In this document: positions 48,527 through 56,693 of the stretch, in pieces
Layout: the number at the start of each line of letters is the position of its first letter
Numbering within the stretch: position 1 is the stretch's first letter
Source: Lentisphaeria bacterium
GTDB taxonomy: Bacteria > Verrucomicrobiota > Lentisphaeria > Oligosphaerales > Oligosphaeraceae
DNA: 64,000 nt
Assembly: GCA_016288215.1 (NCBI GenBank)
Contig: JAEEYQ010000055.1
Span: forward strand, 1-64,000
Reading direction: 5' to 3'
Notes under the pieces: model-generated
What the model was told of the DNA's origin: nothing
The model's database searches: none
Seen by the model: the letters and a program-made list of their open reading frames with translations, nothing else
Translations under genes and position numbers: made by a program

Positions 48527-49252
48527 TCATTGGACGTTTGTGGATGGGCCGACTCCGTGGAACCATTGCGGCAGGACGGGAGCATAAAAAGTCCATTCCC
48601 CTTCGTTCATCTCGGCAATGAAACGGATGTCGGTTCCTGTATTGTCGAAGAAATATGCGCGATTCAGGAAAGGAAGAGCCGGAGCCACGTTCTCAAGACA
48701 GCGCGGGAAACGACTGATGATTTTGTCAGGCGGCACATCATGGCCGCCCTCCTGCACACGGCTGGAGATTCGAGTCAGATTGATTTTGGGGTCGTCCGTG
48801 GAAATGAAATACAGATAGGTGCGGAACCCTTTGCGCTTCGCCTCTTTAATAATCTCGATTTTGGACGGATGCGAAAACACGGTTTCAAAGGAGAAGCTTT
48901 CGCCACGCGCGATGCATTCATGACGGTAATAGTCCGCCAGCAGCGCAACGGTATATGAGTTGACCGCCTCTTTTGAAAAAATGACGCTTTCTTCCTCCAG
49001 TCGAATTTCCCCGTTCAAAAAATGCGATTTTTGAACGTCTGGATAAGAGGTTTCCCGGACAAAAGCAAGAAGGGAAGCCGTGTCCATGAAAAACGGACAC
49101 GCCGTCCTTTGGCTTTCGCTGATCTCGGCGAAAAGGACATCCGCATTGATGTGCCGATACAGATTGACCGCGTAATCCCTTGATAGCCAATGTGCAAGCG
49201 TGCTCTTGCCAGAGCCGTTCGGACCTGCGAAGATGCGCATCCGGGCAATCAT
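48527..49252 (-). CDS. Zeta-toxin-like P-loop kinase
   Basis: 241 residues. Walker A GPNGSGKST at 10-18 immediately at the N-terminus, and a SFSFETVFSHPSKIEIIKEAKRKGFRTYLYFI stretch that matches the zeta-toxin/AAA_33 core. Zeta toxins phosphorylate UDP-N-acetylglucosamine, poisoning cell-wall synthesis; many homologues are uncharacterised. The ATG overlaps the stop of the upstream small gene by 4 bases (ATGA), the usual antitoxin-toxin order. It is intact, so it may be active. The insertion of this pair amid glycan genes suggests mobility, but no flanking repeat was seen. Confidence 0.8.
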   Translation of the reverse strand: MIARMRIFAGPNGSGKSTLAHWLSRDYAVNLYRHINADVLFAEISESQRTACPFFMDTASLLAFVRETSYPDVQKSHFLNGEIRLEEESVIFSKEAVNSYTVALLADYYRHECIARGESFSFETVFSHPSKIEIIKEAKRKGFRTYLYFISTDDPKINLTRISSRVQEGGHDVPPDKIISRFPRCLENVAPALPFLNRAYFFDNTGTDIRFIAEMNEGEWTFYAPVLPQWFHGVGPSTNVQ

Positions 49253-49500
49253 TTGATAAGATTCTCCTCAATGATGTCTTCATGTCCATCCGGATTCAGG
49301 CGCACGAGATTTCCATTCTTGACGTAGTAGGCGGGAATGCCTTTGCTTAGGAGACGTCTGATGGCGTCACGGCTGGCTTCCCTTGCGGATTTCGCCAGTC
49401 TGCGAACATATTCCGGCTGCTCCGACTCCTCTGTAAGATATTTGACAGGGACAAGGGTGCCGTCGGGCATTTTCATATGTGTGATGCGTTTTTGTGTCAT
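49249..49500 (-). CDS. Small antitoxin-like partner of the zeta-type toxin
   Basis: 83 residues from the ATG at 49500 (MTQKRITHMKMPDG). A longer in-frame reading extends upstream but has no similarity to the related remnant at 31436. Middle residues are charged and helical (VRRLAKSAREASRDAIRRLLSKG), then a beta hairpin IPAYYVKNGNLVRLNPDGH. The 4-base overlap with the toxin gene and the small size suggest antitoxin function. The truncated relative at 31436-31561 on the other strand shares the first 18 residues. Confidence 0.6.
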   Translation of the reverse strand: MTQKRITHMKMPDGTLVPVKYLTEESEQPEYVRRLAKSAREASRDAIRRLLSKGIPAYYVKNGNLVRLNPDGHEDIIEENLIK

Positions 49501-49691
49501 CTTGTCGTCTTTGCCGAAAGGTCTTCCAAAGGCCAATTTGTGAAATGCACGATAGAATATAAGCGTTTGGTCAGGATTTTCAATGCATAAAGCATCTTGA
49601 ATGACCGCTGCCCCATCCCCCAGATGACATGCGCCGTGTGCATCTGATGCGAGTGGGGCGGACCGCGCAGGAGCGCGTCCTTGCCCCCTCA

Positions 49692-52112
49692 TTACTGCTG
49701 CAGGGCGAAATGGAGGCCGGTGCCCATATCCTCCGCGGTTTTCATGGCGATGGCCGTCGTCGTGTCAGGCGGGAGGAGGGCGGCTTGGAAGGCGAAATCC
49801 AGCGGACCGGCCTGGCCGACGGCGAAGTTCGTGTCCCAGAAGTCGTTGAACAGCATGGCGTTAATGCAGTCCGGCCGTTCCGGCTTTGCCGTGCGCTTTT
49901 CGTTGATGAGGGGCGTGCCGAGAGTGACGAGGGCGGCGTCGCGGCTGTTCCAGACGCGCACGGCGTCCACGCCGCGGTAGACGACGGGGCCATCGATGGC
50001 GTAGAAGTCATGGCAGGTTCCGTCAATCTGGTCGAGCCATGGCTGGAAGAGGTCCCCGCCGCCGGAGAGGAAGGGGATGGCGGCATCGGCGTCGAGACAG
50101 AATTGGGCGAACCAGATTTGGGGAAGGGCGCTTTCCTTCCGGTTGAGATGGAGCTGAAGCCGCAGCTGGCGGAGTTCGGGGTAGAGCTCCAGACGACGGG
50201 TACCGCACAGCAGGAAGGGATGGGAGAATTCCTGTTCGAAGACCATGGCATCGCCGTCATCCAGCCGTTTCGCCTTTTTGTAGATGGCGGAAATCGGCGG
50301 CATCTTTTTAAGTGACTCCGCCATGCGTTCTTGGGCATCGTTGAGATTGAAGATGCGGGCAAACTCACGGCGAGGCGAAGGGCTGTCTTCAATGGCGTGG
50401 CCGATGAAGGCGCCGAAATTGCCATGGAACCAGCCGATGCCGTGTTCTGTGCGGCAACAGACGGGCCAGCCGTTTTCGTCCGTTTCAATCTGCAGAGCGG
50501 GGGCCGCTTTTGGCTGAACGTATTGTAAGTCATTGGAGAACAACAACTTACGAGTATCGTTTGGCGGAACTGGCCCGGTTCGGAAGAGAACGGTGCGGTC
50601 GGGAGCCAAATCCGGAAACTGGCGGCTGTGGTTTTCGATGCTGCATTCCGACTCGGCGGGAACGGCGAAGTTGTGGGGGCCAGGCCGCCGGAGAAGGGGG
50701 ATTCGCCGGCCCGTGACGGCGTCCTGCAAAGCGGCGGGAACGCCGTTGCGGAAAGCCTCCGCCTCCATGACGAGCCACTGGTCCTGCATCGTGTCGGTGA
50801 AGTTGCCGACGACGATGCCCTTTTCGTCCATGGCGAGTTTAGGGCGCAGACAGTCGGACAGTTTCCATGCGGCGAGGGCCTGAGGGCGGAAGGCGTGGTC
50901 GAATTTGTCCACGGCGTTGGCGTGGGTGGCGAGGGAATCCGGCCAGCCGATGGAGCCCCAACTGCCCCATGTGTGTTCATCGAACCAAATCAGGTCGCGG
51001 AGACATTCGCGGCGGAGAGCCGCCACGGACGGCGAGTCGGCGGCGACCTTGTGCAGCAGCTTCAGGTCGCGCTTCGCCTGACGGCTGGCCGCCAGCGGCT
51101 GCGGAGTGGAGGCACTGCCGTTGGCCCACCAGTCCGGCCAGTCCCCTTCCACGGTTGGAAACTGGTCGCCGAAGCGGGTTTCCATCTCATCCAAGATGTT
51201 GGTTGGCGTGGTCAGCTCCAGCGCGGGAGTCAGCCCCATGCGGTTCCATTCGTGGACGAAATCCGCCAGTGCGGGGAAGGGGGGATCGTTGTCGAAACGC
51301 CATTGACCTGTAACTGACACGGGCAGAACATCATAGGCATAGCTTCCGGCGGACGCGTAGGCGTTGACGCCAGTGTCCATTGCCTCGCCGCCGCTGGCGC
51401 CTTCAATGGACTTCAGCATGCGGAGGCAGTGTTCATGGGCGGCGTGAAGGGAGTCGGGGTCGGTCTTGAAATAGTCGGCTCCCGTGGCGCGGCGGTAGCT
51501 CATGTCGCAGGCGGCGGGAACGGGGCCCAGCCGCCAGTTGTCGTTGAACAGATAAAAGCCGTTGTTATAGCCATTGTTCTGATAGACAAGGACTTGGCGG
51601 CCATCGGGCAACCGCCAGTGGAAATAGGAGTAGGGAGGAAAGGGGGGACCGCCCAGCCAGCTGTTGGGGCCAGTCCATACAAAGCGGACTCCGCGGTCGA
51701 CGGCCCGCCGCAGGGCGGCGCGGGGGATGCCGTTCACGTCCGTCTGCATGAGGCAGGTTGGAGGCCGCGCGGCGATGATGTCCGCCGGAAGCCACGTGAA
51801 GGCCTCGTCCCACTCCTGCGCGTCCATGAAGGGCGTCACATTGAAGGGGAGGGCGCCGATTTCCATGCTGCCGTCGCGAAGGGCGTCAAGAAGGCGCCGC
51901 CGCTCGTCAGGAGACGCCTGCCGCCAGAAGGCGCTGACCGGCTCGGACACTTCGCAGGTCCAGCGGAACTGGCGGTCTCCCGTCTTTTCACGGATGTGCG
52001 AAAGCGCCTCGGCCACATACTGCGCCTGCATGCGGATACAGACTTCCGGATGATCCGTGTAGCCGAAATCCGCATGGGAGTGATGGACGATGGCGATGCG
52101 GCGGATGGTCAT
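49692..52112 (-). CDS. GH38-like protein (DUF5054)
   Basis: 806 residues, no signal peptide, so cytoplasmic. The N-terminus IRRIAIVHHSHADFGYTDHP carries the H-x-H-x-D-like zinc motif of GH38/GH57-related enzymes, here H11-S-H13-A-D15. CLMQTDVNGIPRA gives the likely nucleophile Asp, and the family block ending in FVWTGPNSWLGG follows. DUF5054 proteins occur in Lentisphaerota and Planctomycetes; activity unproven, alpha-mannosidase kinship is the best guide. It starts 15 bases after the GH127-like stop, suggesting one operon of intracellular glycosidases. Confidence 0.75.
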   Translation of the reverse strand: MTIRRIAIVHHSHADFGYTDHPEVCIRMQAQYVAEALSHIREKTGDRQFRWTCEVSEPVSAFWRQASPDERRRLLDALRDGSMEIGALPFNVTPFMDAQEWDEAFTWLPADIIAARPPTCLMQTDVNGIPRAALRRAVDRGVRFVWTGPNSWLGGPPFPPYSYFHWRLPDGRQVLVYQNNGYNNGFYLFNDNWRLGPVPAACDMSYRRATGADYFKTDPDSLHAAHEHCLRMLKSIEGASGGEAMDTGVNAYASAGSYAYDVLPVSVTGQWRFDNDPPFPALADFVHEWNRMGLTPALELTTPTNILDEMETRFGDQFPTVEGDWPDWWANGSASTPQPLAASRQAKRDLKLLHKVAADSPSVAALRRECLRDLIWFDEHTWGSWGSIGWPDSLATHANAVDKFDHAFRPQALAAWKLSDCLRPKLAMDEKGIVVGNFTDTMQDQWLVMEAEAFRNGVPAALQDAVTGRRIPLLRRPGPHNFAVPAESECSIENHSRQFPDLAPDRTVLFRTGPVPPNDTRKLLFSNDLQYVQPKAAPALQIETDENGWPVCCRTEHGIGWFHGNFGAFIGHAIEDSPSPRREFARIFNLNDAQERMAESLKKMPPISAIYKKAKRLDDGDAMVFEQEFSHPFLLCGTRRLELYPELRQLRLQLHLNRKESALPQIWFAQFCLDADAAIPFLSGGGDLFQPWLDQIDGTCHDFYAIDGPVVYRGVDAVRVWNSRDAALVTLGTPLINEKRTAKPERPDCINAMLFNDFWDTNFAVGQAGPLDFAFQAALLPPDTTTAIAMKTAEDMGTGLHFALQQ

Positions 52113-52127
52113 GAGGCGCGTTTTCCT

Positions 52128-53771
52128 TTATTTGGCGAACCAGACGGTGAACGGGTTGTCCTCCCGCATGAGATTGCCTGCGGTGGCGTAGTCCACCAGC
52201 GTGCGTCCCTTCCATTGGACGGAGACGGGGGCGTCGGGAACCGCGCCGCGGGAGTCTTCCGCCAGAACGAGAGGTCCGCGCATGACGGCGGTGTAGGGGG
52301 AGCCGTCGGGGGCGTCCATCTCCTTGAGGGAGAGGTCGAAGGTCATGACGAGTTCATCGCCTTCGGTCCATGTGCGGGTGATGGGGAGGAAGGTGGACGG
52401 CGTGATGTTCAGCGGTTTCCCATTGAGGGTCAAGGACTTGCAGAAAGCGGGGATGCGGAGGCGCAGCGTGAAGTCCGCCGCCGACTGAAGACGGATGCGG
52501 GTTTCGTTGCCGTAGGGATAGCCGCCACTGACGCAGAGGCGGGTGCCGTCGGAGAAATCGGCGGTGAGGGGTTCGAAGAGGTTGAGGGAGGCGCCGCCCT
52601 CAATGGTGGTGACGGCGAAGAGGGGGGCCATGGCGAGACCTTCGGGCCCTTGCGCCTTGCAGCAGTCATGTCCGTCGAAGGGTTCGCCGAAGCACTGCAG
52701 CATCTGGTCGGGGGCGGGGCACTTCCAGCCGCCGCCGGTCAGCGGGGTGGGGTTCGCGTGAATCCATGTGGAGCCGTCAGGCGCGATTTCGCCAAGAATC
52801 GCGTTGTAGAGGGAGCGTTCGGCGGCCTCGTAGGGCAGCACATCGTCGCTGAGGCGCGCGATGCGGTCGCAGTAATGGAGCCACGTCGCCGTGATGCAGG
52901 TTTCTCCGAGGGCGCCGCTGTCGTTTCGGGTCTGCTTGAAGCGGCCATCGAACCAATATTCGCCCATCGGGTCCATCAGGCCGCTGACGCCCGTGATCAT
53001 GATTTCGTGGTTCCAGACGGCCTCGAAATAGCGGCGCAGCAACGCTTGGCGACGGCTGTCCGGAACGAGCTGGAGCAGTTCCGCCATGCCTTGGAAGCAG
53101 CTGGTCATCTCGTAGGCCTTGCCGTTGCCGATGTCCATGGGAAGGACGCCGTCCTCCACCGCCTGGAAGATGTTGTGCTTGGTGGAGCAGCCGCTGGCGA
53201 TGATGTATTCCGCGAAGTCGAGGAAGCGCTTTTCGCCGCTGATGCGATAGACGCCGACGACCGCGCCAAGGATGGAGGATGACGCAAGTCCCCCGTGCTG
53301 ACCGACTTCCAGAATGGACAGGCGGCCTTCGCCGACTTGGGTCATCAGATGGTCGAGAAGCCGGATGCAGCATTCCTTCACGGCGGGGTCTTGCCTGACC
53401 AGGTCGTAGTAGCGCAACAGTGTGAGCAGCACGTACTTGCGTCCCCAGACATCCCATCCCGTGCATTGCTTTTCAGCCGGATAGCTGCTGATGCAGCCGT
53501 CTGCGGTCTGAGTGGCCATCATGTCCTGCACCGTCTTGTCGATGATCCGCGCCAGCTCCGGGTCCTTCACATAGACGTTCGTCAGGATGGCGGAACGGAC
53601 GATTTTGCCCCAAAACTCGCAGCGCCACGCGCCGTTGGTCTCGTATCTCAGGCGGAAGGGCTCCACCAGCTTGTCATAGTCGATTTTCTTCAGGCGGTTG
53701 GCGCAGGAGTTCTTCAGCGCCTTGCCCAACGGCCCCTGAAGGGTCAATGCCGTGATGGCGGGAAGGGTCAT
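52128..53771 (-). CDS. GH127-like beta-L-arabinofuranosidase (DUF1680)
   Basis: 547 residues, no signal peptide. Family features are seen: RCEFWGKIVRSA, DGCISSYPAEKQCTGWDVWGRKYVLLTLLRYYD, GLVRYYE-like repeats of an alpha/alpha barrel, and Cys residues in the HDCCKAQGPEG region where GH127 enzymes hold the catalytic Cys-zinc site. It would remove beta-L-arabinofuranose from short glycans in the cytoplasm. AGAGGTA precedes the ATG. The upstream gap is full of AATTAGG and CTAGA repeats plus an AT-rich palindrome. The GH38-like gene follows after 15 bases. Confidence 0.82.
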   Translation of the reverse strand: MTLPAITALTLQGPLGKALKNSCANRLKKIDYDKLVEPFRLRYETNGAWRCEFWGKIVRSAILTNVYVKDPELARIIDKTVQDMMATQTADGCISSYPAEKQCTGWDVWGRKYVLLTLLRYYDLVRQDPAVKECCIRLLDHLMTQVGEGRLSILEVGQHGGLASSSILGAVVGVYRISGEKRFLDFAEYIIASGCSTKHNIFQAVEDGVLPMDIGNGKAYEMTSCFQGMAELLQLVPDSRRQALLRRYFEAVWNHEIMITGVSGLMDPMGEYWFDGRFKQTRNDSGALGETCITATWLHYCDRIARLSDDVLPYEAAERSLYNAILGEIAPDGSTWIHANPTPLTGGGWKCPAPDQMLQCFGEPFDGHDCCKAQGPEGLAMAPLFAVTTIEGGASLNLFEPLTADFSDGTRLCVSGGYPYGNETRIRLQSAADFTLRLRIPAFCKSLTLNGKPLNITPSTFLPITRTWTEGDELVMTFDLSLKEMDAPDGSPYTAVMRGPLVLAEDSRGAVPDAPVSVQWKGRTLVDYATAGNLMREDNPFTVWFAK

Positions 53772-53788
53772 AAGTACCTCTTTTGTAA

Positions 53789-53984
53789 AATTAGGAATTA
53801 GAAATTAGGAATTAGGAATTTGTCATGAGAAATTAGGAATTAGAAATTTGTCATGAGAAATTAGGAATTAGAAATTTGTCATGAGAAATTAGGAATTAGG
53901 AATTTAACTAGAGACTCTAGAGTAACTAGATGAACTAGAAGCTCTAGAGTATCTAGATGAACTAGAAGCTCTAGAGGCTCTGGA
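53789..53984. repeat. AATTAGG array (28-base higher-order unit) joined to CTAGA array
   Basis: A 28-base unit, AATTAGGAATTAGAAATTTG then TCATGAGA, repeats three to four times (53789-53905). CTAGAGACTCTAGAGTAACTAGATG-type units follow to 53984. The AT-rich palindrome follows. The 311-base gap holds no gene. Confidence 0.92.
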
Positions 53985-53986
53985 TA

Positions 53987-54011
53987 CTATACCATATTAT
54001 ATATATATGGT
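53987..54011. promoter_or_regulatory. AT-rich palindrome ACCATATTATATATATATGGT
   Basis: ACCATAT (53991-53997) and ATATGGT (54005-54011) are exact inverted arms around ATAT. On the minus strand TATAATATGGTATAG contains a TATAAT. It lies between the pepC stop and the GH127 start, next to a CTAGA array. Confidence 0.55.
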
Positions 54012-54082
54012 GTCGTGTTTCAGTGGCGGCGGAGCACAGCCCGGAGGGAGTGCCGTCGCGAAGAAGCTCTAGAAGGGGAGGG

Positions 54083-55411
54083 TCAGGCGAGGGAGCCCAT
54101 GGGGTCCCATGGCGCGAGAACGATCGGCTCCGCGTCGTAGGCGGCTTTCTGTTTGGCAGTCAAATACTTACGATGAATGACAACCTGATAGGCGTATTCG
54201 CTGAACCAGTCGTCCGTCATGATGTAGAAGCCGCGTTCGCCGTTCTTCTCGCCCCAGCTGTTCTCCACTTTCCAGCGGTCCGGCTTGCCATTGGTCATGT
54301 TGACGCCCAAAAGGACCATGGCGTGGGTGAGGCAGCTACTGCGATAGTCCAGCCGGCCGGCCTTGTCCAGTCCGAAGGAGACGCCCAGCAGGCTTTCATA
54401 GTCGAAGGTATGGGTGCCCATGATGCCTTTGTCACGGAGCAGCATCTTGCCGACATCGCTGCCGTACCAGACGGGCTCATTGTCGTTAAGTTGCTTGATG
54501 GCAAGCTTTTTCAGCTCATCGACAGGCAGATTGAGGTATTTGATCTGGCGGCCGCCGATGACGTTGCCAAGCATGGAGACGGTAAAGGAGCGGCCATAGG
54601 GCTTGTCGGCCGTCGGGGCGTTGATGACCGAGACATAGTCGTCCAAATCTTTTCCTATATATTTGTCGTAGAATGACTTAGGCGTCAGGTTCTCTTCACG
54701 GATGTATTTCTGGTCCTTGTCGCGAATCTCGAACGTGAAGGTTTTGGGCGGTTCGCCGAGGCAGATGCACAGGATGCGGTAGATTTCCTCCAGCATCTTC
54801 TCCTTGCAGGCGCGGAGTTTGGCCATGGTGGCCCCTTTGGCATGGGCATCGCGGAGGATTTTCGCGTCCTCCTGCAGCTTCAGGGTCATGAGGGCGTTCA
54901 TCTGGTTGGTGTTGCTGGAGTGGAAAGTCTCCGGCATGACGGCCTTAGGCACGCAGCCGTATTTGTCCACGAGGGCGCAGAACATGTCCCACTGGCCGCC
55001 GTCCTGCAGAGGCGCGGTCAGCAGATGGATGATGATGCGGCTGTCCGTCGTCTCGTTCATGGTGGCGAGGATGTTCTCGAGGAAATAGTTGGCCTTTTCC
55101 AGTTTGTCCCAGAACATGGGATAGTTTTGGGAAAGTTCGAAGTTCTTGAGGTTGAGCTTCTTGATGATGGTGTAGCGCATGGTGTTCAGGGCCGCGAAAA
55201 GCCAGCAGCGGCCCGACTGGTTTTGGGAGGTGATGTCTCCCGTGGTCAGCTCCGTGGAGAAGACGAAGGGATTGTCGATGCGCTCCACGTGGTTTTCAGC
55301 GGCGGCGGAAAGGCCGTTTTTGACGACGGCCCGCATGCGTAGCCCGTTGATGGAATCGGCGGCGAAATTCTTCGCGCAGGCATTCAGAAATTTTTGTGAG
55401 ATAGCATTCAT
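54083..55411 (-). CDS. C1B cysteine aminopeptidase (bleomycin hydrolase / PepC family)
   Basis: 442 residues, the normal length. Papain-like active site is intact: NQSGRCWLFAALN with Gln65 and Cys69, then LTHAMVLLGVN with the catalytic His, and KVENSWGEKNGERG with the Asn. It is a hexameric cytoplasmic aminopeptidase. The C-terminal residues (APWDPMGSLA) are close to the family tail, which inserts into the active site. The start at 55411 has no strong ribosome site. The upstream gap has AATTAGG and CTAGA repeats and an AT-rich palindrome. Confidence 0.93.
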   Translation of the reverse strand: MNAISQKFLNACAKNFAADSINGLRMRAVVKNGLSAAAENHVERIDNPFVFSTELTTGDITSQNQSGRCWLFAALNTMRYTIIKKLNLKNFELSQNYPMFWDKLEKANYFLENILATMNETTDSRIIIHLLTAPLQDGGQWDMFCALVDKYGCVPKAVMPETFHSSNTNQMNALMTLKLQEDAKILRDAHAKGATMAKLRACKEKMLEEIYRILCICLGEPPKTFTFEIRDKDQKYIREENLTPKSFYDKYIGKDLDDYVSVINAPTADKPYGRSFTVSMLGNVIGGRQIKYLNLPVDELKKLAIKQLNDNEPVWYGSDVGKMLLRDKGIMGTHTFDYESLLGVSFGLDKAGRLDYRSSCLTHAMVLLGVNMTNGKPDRWKVENSWGEKNGERGFYIMTDDWFSEYAYQVVIHRKYLTAKQKAAYDAEPIVLAPWDPMGSLA

Positions 55412-55418
55412 ATTTAAG

Positions 55419-55498
55419 AATTAGAAATTAGAAATTAGGAATTTTACTTGAGACTCTGGAGTATCTAGAGTATCTAGAGTATCTAGAAGACTCTGGAG
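55419..55498. repeat. AATTAGG array joined to CTAGAGTAT units
   Basis: AATTAGAAATTAGG units (55419-55445) are followed by CTAGAGTAT units (55452-55498), then the AT-rich palindrome. Same order as the gap at 53789-54011. Confidence 0.9.
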
Positions 55499-55499
55499 A

Positions 55500-55524
55500 C
55501 TATACCATATTATATATATATGGT
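55500..55524. promoter_or_regulatory. AT-rich palindrome ACCATATTATATATATATGGT
   Basis: Identical over the whole 25 bases to the copy at 53987-54011. The flanking sequence TGTTGCGTTTTAGTGGCGGC overlaps the stop of the PfkB gene and resembles TGTCGTGTTTCAGTGGCGGC at the other copy, so the two gaps share a longer duplicated segment. Confidence 0.6.
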
Positions 55525-55532
55525 GTTGCGTT

Positions 55533-56675
55533 TTAGTGGCGGCAGGGGCCGACCCAGACGGACTGGCTGTCCAGCGTCCAGCCGTCCGCCGCGATGTCCA
55601 GATGGATTTTCTCCCAACCGGCGGCGATGCGGGCTTGAGTGGCGTCCCAGCTCTGGACGCCGCTGAGGGAATCCGGCGCCTCCACGTTGCAGGCGCCGAC
55701 GGCTCCCGCGAAGAGGCCCGCCTCTTCCATGGAGAGGCCGCGGAGCAGGGCGCAGAGGAAGCCGCCGATGGAGGCGTCGCCCGCGCCAGTGGCGCCTTTG
55801 AAGACCCGTTCCTTGAAGATGGGGAAGAGCATTTCGCGGTTGGCCCACGCCGTGATGTCCGCCGGACGGGCATGTCCCATCTGCGAGATGCGGTTGTCGG
55901 CGGCGCTGCGGATGTACATGCCGCGTTTGCCGAGTTTGATGGCGGCGACGGCGGCTCCCATGTCAATCAGCTCCGCCCCCAGTTTCTCCAAGTCTTGTAC
56001 GGACAGGTTGTCGCCTTCTCCAAAGCGTTCGGGGCAAAGCATATACAGCAACTCGTCCGAGCTGGGCATGAAGACATCGACGAACGGCAGCACTTCCGAC
56101 AGAAGCTTCTTCCAGTTGACCTTGCCGGCGGGGCCCTTCACATCAGGCATGCCGGGGTCCATGGATGTCGTAAGTCCTAACTCCTTGGCATGACGATACA
56201 TGGAGATGAGTTCGCGGCCTTCGTTCGCATAGGTTCCTGCCATGAAGGCGGGATAGCCGAAATGGAAGAGGTCGGCCTCCTTGACCAAATCCCAATTGAT
56301 GTCGGAAGCCACATAGCTGGCATTGGCGCCTGGGCAGTGGAGGAAGATGCGGTCGATGCCGGGGATGTTGATGACCATGGTATAGGAGGTGACCTCGCCA
56401 GGGACGACGGTCATGCCCTTGTCCATGCCGTCCGCGCGGCGGCGGATGATGTCCTTCACGGAATTGCCGAAGGAGTCGTCTCCGATTTTGCCCATGAGGG
56501 TGACGGGCGTGCCAAGGATGTGCATGGAGAGGCCCGTGTTGGAGACGGCGCCGCCGGTGGCCAGCGTGGGGGAGCCGACTTCGTAGAGACGGCCCGGAAT
56601 CAGGTCAAAGTGATGGTCGACGGCGGGGATGACGTCCAGGCAGATGTGTCCTGCGACGACGGCTTTTTTCATCAT
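55533..56675 (-). CDS. PfkB-family carbohydrate kinase
   Basis: 380 residues, longer than typical ribokinases (about 310) because of a C-terminal extension after the GAGD motif. N-terminal VVAGHICLDVIPAVD and GGAVSNTGLSMHILG match the substrate side; GATGAGDASIGGFLCALLRG is the catalytic/ATP anion-hole motif. Sugar substrate is unknown. AAGGAAT precedes the ATG. It lies 18 bases downstream of mreC and about 120 bases upstream of pepC. Confidence 0.88.
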   Translation of the reverse strand: MMKKAVVAGHICLDVIPAVDHHFDLIPGRLYEVGSPTLATGGAVSNTGLSMHILGTPVTLMGKIGDDSFGNSVKDIIRRRADGMDKGMTVVPGEVTSYTMVINIPGIDRIFLHCPGANASYVASDINWDLVKEADLFHFGYPAFMAGTYANEGRELISMYRHAKELGLTTSMDPGMPDVKGPAGKVNWKKLLSEVLPFVDVFMPSSDELLYMLCPERFGEGDNLSVQDLEKLGAELIDMGAAVAAIKLGKRGMYIRSAADNRISQMGHARPADITAWANREMLFPIFKERVFKGATGAGDASIGGFLCALLRGLSMEEAGLFAGAVGACNVEAPDSLSGVQSWDATQARIAAGWEKIHLDIAADGWTLDSQSVWVGPCRH

Positions 56676-56693
56676 GGGATATTCCTTCTGCAG

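Noticed and set aside
51429..53282. 617-codon plus-strand frame opposite the GH38-like and GH127-like genes
   Set aside because: Spans two real minus-strand genes and lacks any motif.
53789..53905. Possible CRISPR array from a 28-base unit
   Set aside because: The repeats abut one another without unique spacers.
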